From Candidatus Pacearchaeota archaeon (GTDB lineage Archaea; Nanobdellota; Nanobdellia; Pacearchaeales; GW2011-AR1), in contig JAFCES010000028.1 in the NCBI GenBank assembly GCA_017609045.1, forward strand, positions 1 through 7,036: 7,036 nucleotides of DNA. Direction: 5' to 3'. Of this stretch, positions 6,124 to 7,036 are shown piece after piece. Below the pieces are notes generated by a model, which had not been told where the DNA came from, did no database searches, and worked only from the letters and a program-made list of their open reading frames with translations. Numbering within the stretch: the first letter of the stretch is position 1; each line of letters begins with the position of its first letter. The translations under genes were made by a program, and so were the position numbers.

Positions 6124-6354
6124 ATGAAACGGAAAAAAAAGAGAAAAAAGTATAATCTCAAATATCTCCCCTCCAGAAGGGGGGATATTTGTAAAATAGA
6201 AATAAGAGACCAAACTTATAGAATTCTCTATAAAAAAAAATTTAACATATCGGATAAGCAGGCTCTGGTTTCTGCGTTAAGTGCCATTGAAGCTTTTTCT
6301 GGATTTTCAATTCAGCAGGTTATAAGGGAAAACCTAAAGCTTGACTGGTTCTAA
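6124..6354 (+). CDS. 76-aa strongly basic hypothetical protein
   Basis: ATG 6124 is two bases after the previous stop and has no visible ribosome binding site, consistent with coupling. The first nine residues are almost all Lys or Arg (MKRKKKRKK), followed by a beta-like section (CKIEIRDQTYRILYKKKF) and a helical C-terminal part (SDKQALVSALSAIEAFSGF...VIRENLKLDWF). A basic head with an acidic, aromatic end suggests a nucleic-acid-binding or packaging-type protein, but this is composition only. A 14-bp perfect-length hairpin lies in codons 12-23 (6159-6191). The frame is maintained through an A8 and an A9 run. No family recognised. It is the last gene of the tightly packed run. Confidence 0.8.
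   Translation: MKRKKKRKKYNLKYLPSRRGDICKIEIRDQTYRILYKKKFNISDKQALVSALSAIEAFSGFSIQQVIRENLKLDWF
6159..6191. repeat. 14-bp inverted repeat (hairpin) inside the basic-protein gene
   Basis: The left arm 6159-6172 pairs with 6178-6191 around a 5-nt loop. Thirteen pairs are Watson-Crick and one (6167/6183) is G-T. The arms read CAAATATCTCCCCT and AGGGGGGATATTTG. The stem has an A/T-rich base and a G/C-rich top, and no T-run follows directly, so it is not a standard terminator. Confidence 0.85.
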
Positions 6355-6370
6355 AGACTAAGGAAATTTA

Positions 6371-6386
6371 CCAAAAGTATAAAAAG
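6371..6386 (+). promoter_or_regulatory. Archaeal BRE/TATA promoter for the 48-aa gene (leaderless)
   Basis: CCAAAAG followed by TATAAAAAG resembles an archaeal BRE plus TATA box. Its centre (about 6382) lies 25 nt before ATG 6407, the distance at which archaeal transcription starts, and no ribosome binding site is seen before that ATG. Transcription would therefore begin at or next to the start codon. This is the widest gap (52 nt) between genes in the window, supporting a new transcription unit here. Confidence 0.65.
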
Positions 6387-6406
6387 AAGTTTTACTAGTA
6401 GTTTTT

Positions 6407-6553
6407 ATGTTAAAGAAAGTTTTCAAGGCGAAAGCATTGATTAATAAAAGAACTAAGCAGATTTCTATTTGTATTCCCAAAAAGAAAATTAAAATTTTCA
6501 AGAAAAAAACCCCAAAAGAAATTAAGTTGAAGATTTTGAAAATAAAATGGTAA
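6407..6553 (+). CDS. 48-aa lysine-rich peptide
   Basis: ATG 6407 to TAA 6551-6553. It lies 25 nt downstream of the TATA box with no ribosome binding site, so a leaderless start is likely. The product begins MLKKVFKAKALINKRTKQ and continues with Lys- and Ile-rich beta-prone sequence (ICIPKKKIKIFKKKT, LKILKIKW). About a third of residues are Lys, so it is a highly basic, probably DNA- or RNA-contacting peptide, or possibly a chance frame in A-rich DNA. Support comes from the promoter spacing and from its 7-nt overlap with the next start. No family recognised. Confidence 0.6.
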   Translation: MLKKVFKAKALINKRTKQISICIPKKKIKIFKKKTPKEIKLKILKIKW

Positions 6554-7036
6554 TTAGTCCAGAAATTGTGAGAGCGAAAGAGGCTTTATCTGGAAGATTG
6601 GGTGAAATTGCCGCCAGAAGAAGAGAATATGAGCAGGCAAGGAGAGAGATTGAATTGAGAAAAATCCAGCTTCCGAAAAGAAGAAAAGCGGAACTTTTGA
6701 GAGCTACAGCAACTGAGCAGGCAAGATTTAGGAGGCAGCAGGAAGCAGTTAAAAGAGAGCAGCAGATGGCAAAAGAGCGGGTATTGAGGGAGTTGGAGAG
6801 AAAGCAAAAAGAATTTGAGAAGAGAGCCACATCAACAGAAGCGAAGATTAGAAGCGAGATTAAAAGACTGGGAGAAATAGGTGAGAGAATTAAAGCTGCT
6901 AAGAAATCTGAAGTTGGTTTGGGAGTTGGTCTTCCTGCTTTTTATGACCCCAAGACTAAGGAAGTAATTTATCAATCAATGGCCCCTGAGATAGCAAAAA
7001 AAGCTGGTTATGTTCCTATCACTGTTACAGAGAGAG
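6547..7036 (+). CDS. Long charged coiled-coil protein (3'-partial, runs off window)
   Basis: ATG 6547 overlaps the end of the lysine-rich peptide gene by 7 nt and the frame stays open for 163 codons to the window edge with no stop. Residues about 5-120 form an almost unbroken charged alpha helix rich in Arg, Glu, Gln, Lys and Ala (for example RRREYEQARREIELRK, RFRRQQEAVKREQQ, LERKQKEFEKR), which fits a coiled coil. It is followed by a Gly-rich turn (VGLGVGLP) and the start of a different domain (FYDPKTKEVIYQS...EIAKKAGYVPITVTE). There is no ribosome binding site, so translation may be coupled to the upstream gene. No enzyme motif is visible. It may be a scaffold or tail-like structural protein, inferred only from shape. 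The missing C-terminus is needed to decide. Confidence 0.85.
   Translation, partial: MVISPEIVRAKEALSGRLGEIAARRREYEQARREIELRKIQLPKRRKAELLRATATEQARFRRQQEAVKREQQMAKERVLRELERKQKEFEKRATSTEAKIRSEIKRLGEIGERIKAAKKSEVGLGVGLPAFYDPKTKEVIYQSMAPEIAKKAGYVPITVTER

Noticed and set aside
6159..6191. Hairpin as an intrinsic terminator
   Set aside because: No T-run follows, the site is early in an open gene, and archaeal termination relies on T-runs rather than hairpins.
6229..6240. Second TATA-like element (TATAAAAAA) inside the basic-protein gene
   Set aside because: It lies within coding sequence, and no gene start is found about 25 nt downstream.
6522..6830. 102-residue minus-strand hydrophobic frame
   Set aside because: It is the reverse of the Arg/Glu/Lys-rich coiled-coil gene, and antisense of such codons yields Leu/Ser/Phe-rich pseudo-membrane sequence.

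Overview
The window looks like DNA from an uncultivated DPANN-type archaeon (Woesearchaeota/Pacearchaeota-like) or from a virus or other element of one. The clues are AT-rich DNA, heavy ATA/AGA codon use, strong GGAGG ribosome binding sites mixed with leaderless-style starts, a BRE/TATA promoter, and a giant secreted protein built from N-sequon-rich Ig-like modules of the style seen in those archaea. This placement rests on pattern recognition only; no search was run. All genes lie on the + strand.

Layout. (1) 2-4085: the 3' part of one very large surface glycoprotein gene, about 1,360 codons in the window with the N-terminus cut off by the window edge. It is read in three successive frames (2-511, 481-2511, 2496-4085) because of two -1 frame breaks near 483-490 and 2496. 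It carries repeated Ig-like modules, regularly spaced cysteine pairs, and three C-terminal membrane segments. (2) 4078-6354: a tightly packed run of eight small genes joined by 1-2 nt gaps, ATGA overlaps or short gaps with a strong ribosome binding site. Their products are a three-TM protein that resembles the membrane end of the glycoprotein, a 55-aa soluble protein, a 112-aa soluble protein, a two-TM protein, a one-TM 45-aa protein, a 139-aa soluble protein, a 163-aa tail-anchored protein and a very basic 76-aa protein. (3) 6355-7036: a 52-nt gap with a BRE/TATA promoter placed for a leaderless transcript, then a 48-aa lysine-rich peptide and the start of a long charged coiled-coil protein that runs off the window.

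Interpretation (inference). A huge external glycoprotein followed by several tiny membrane proteins and small soluble proteins of unknown function, with no metabolic or housekeeping gene among them, suggests a surface-structure module. It could be the virion-membrane/spike block of an enveloped archaeal virus or provirus, or a cell-contact apparatus of an episymbiotic archaeon. The window holds no ATPase, integrase, replication or capsid gene that would decide between these. Two short genes (4349-4516 and 5047-5184), the 6407-6553 gene and the open-ended 6547-7036 gene are easily missed by length-filtered gene calling.
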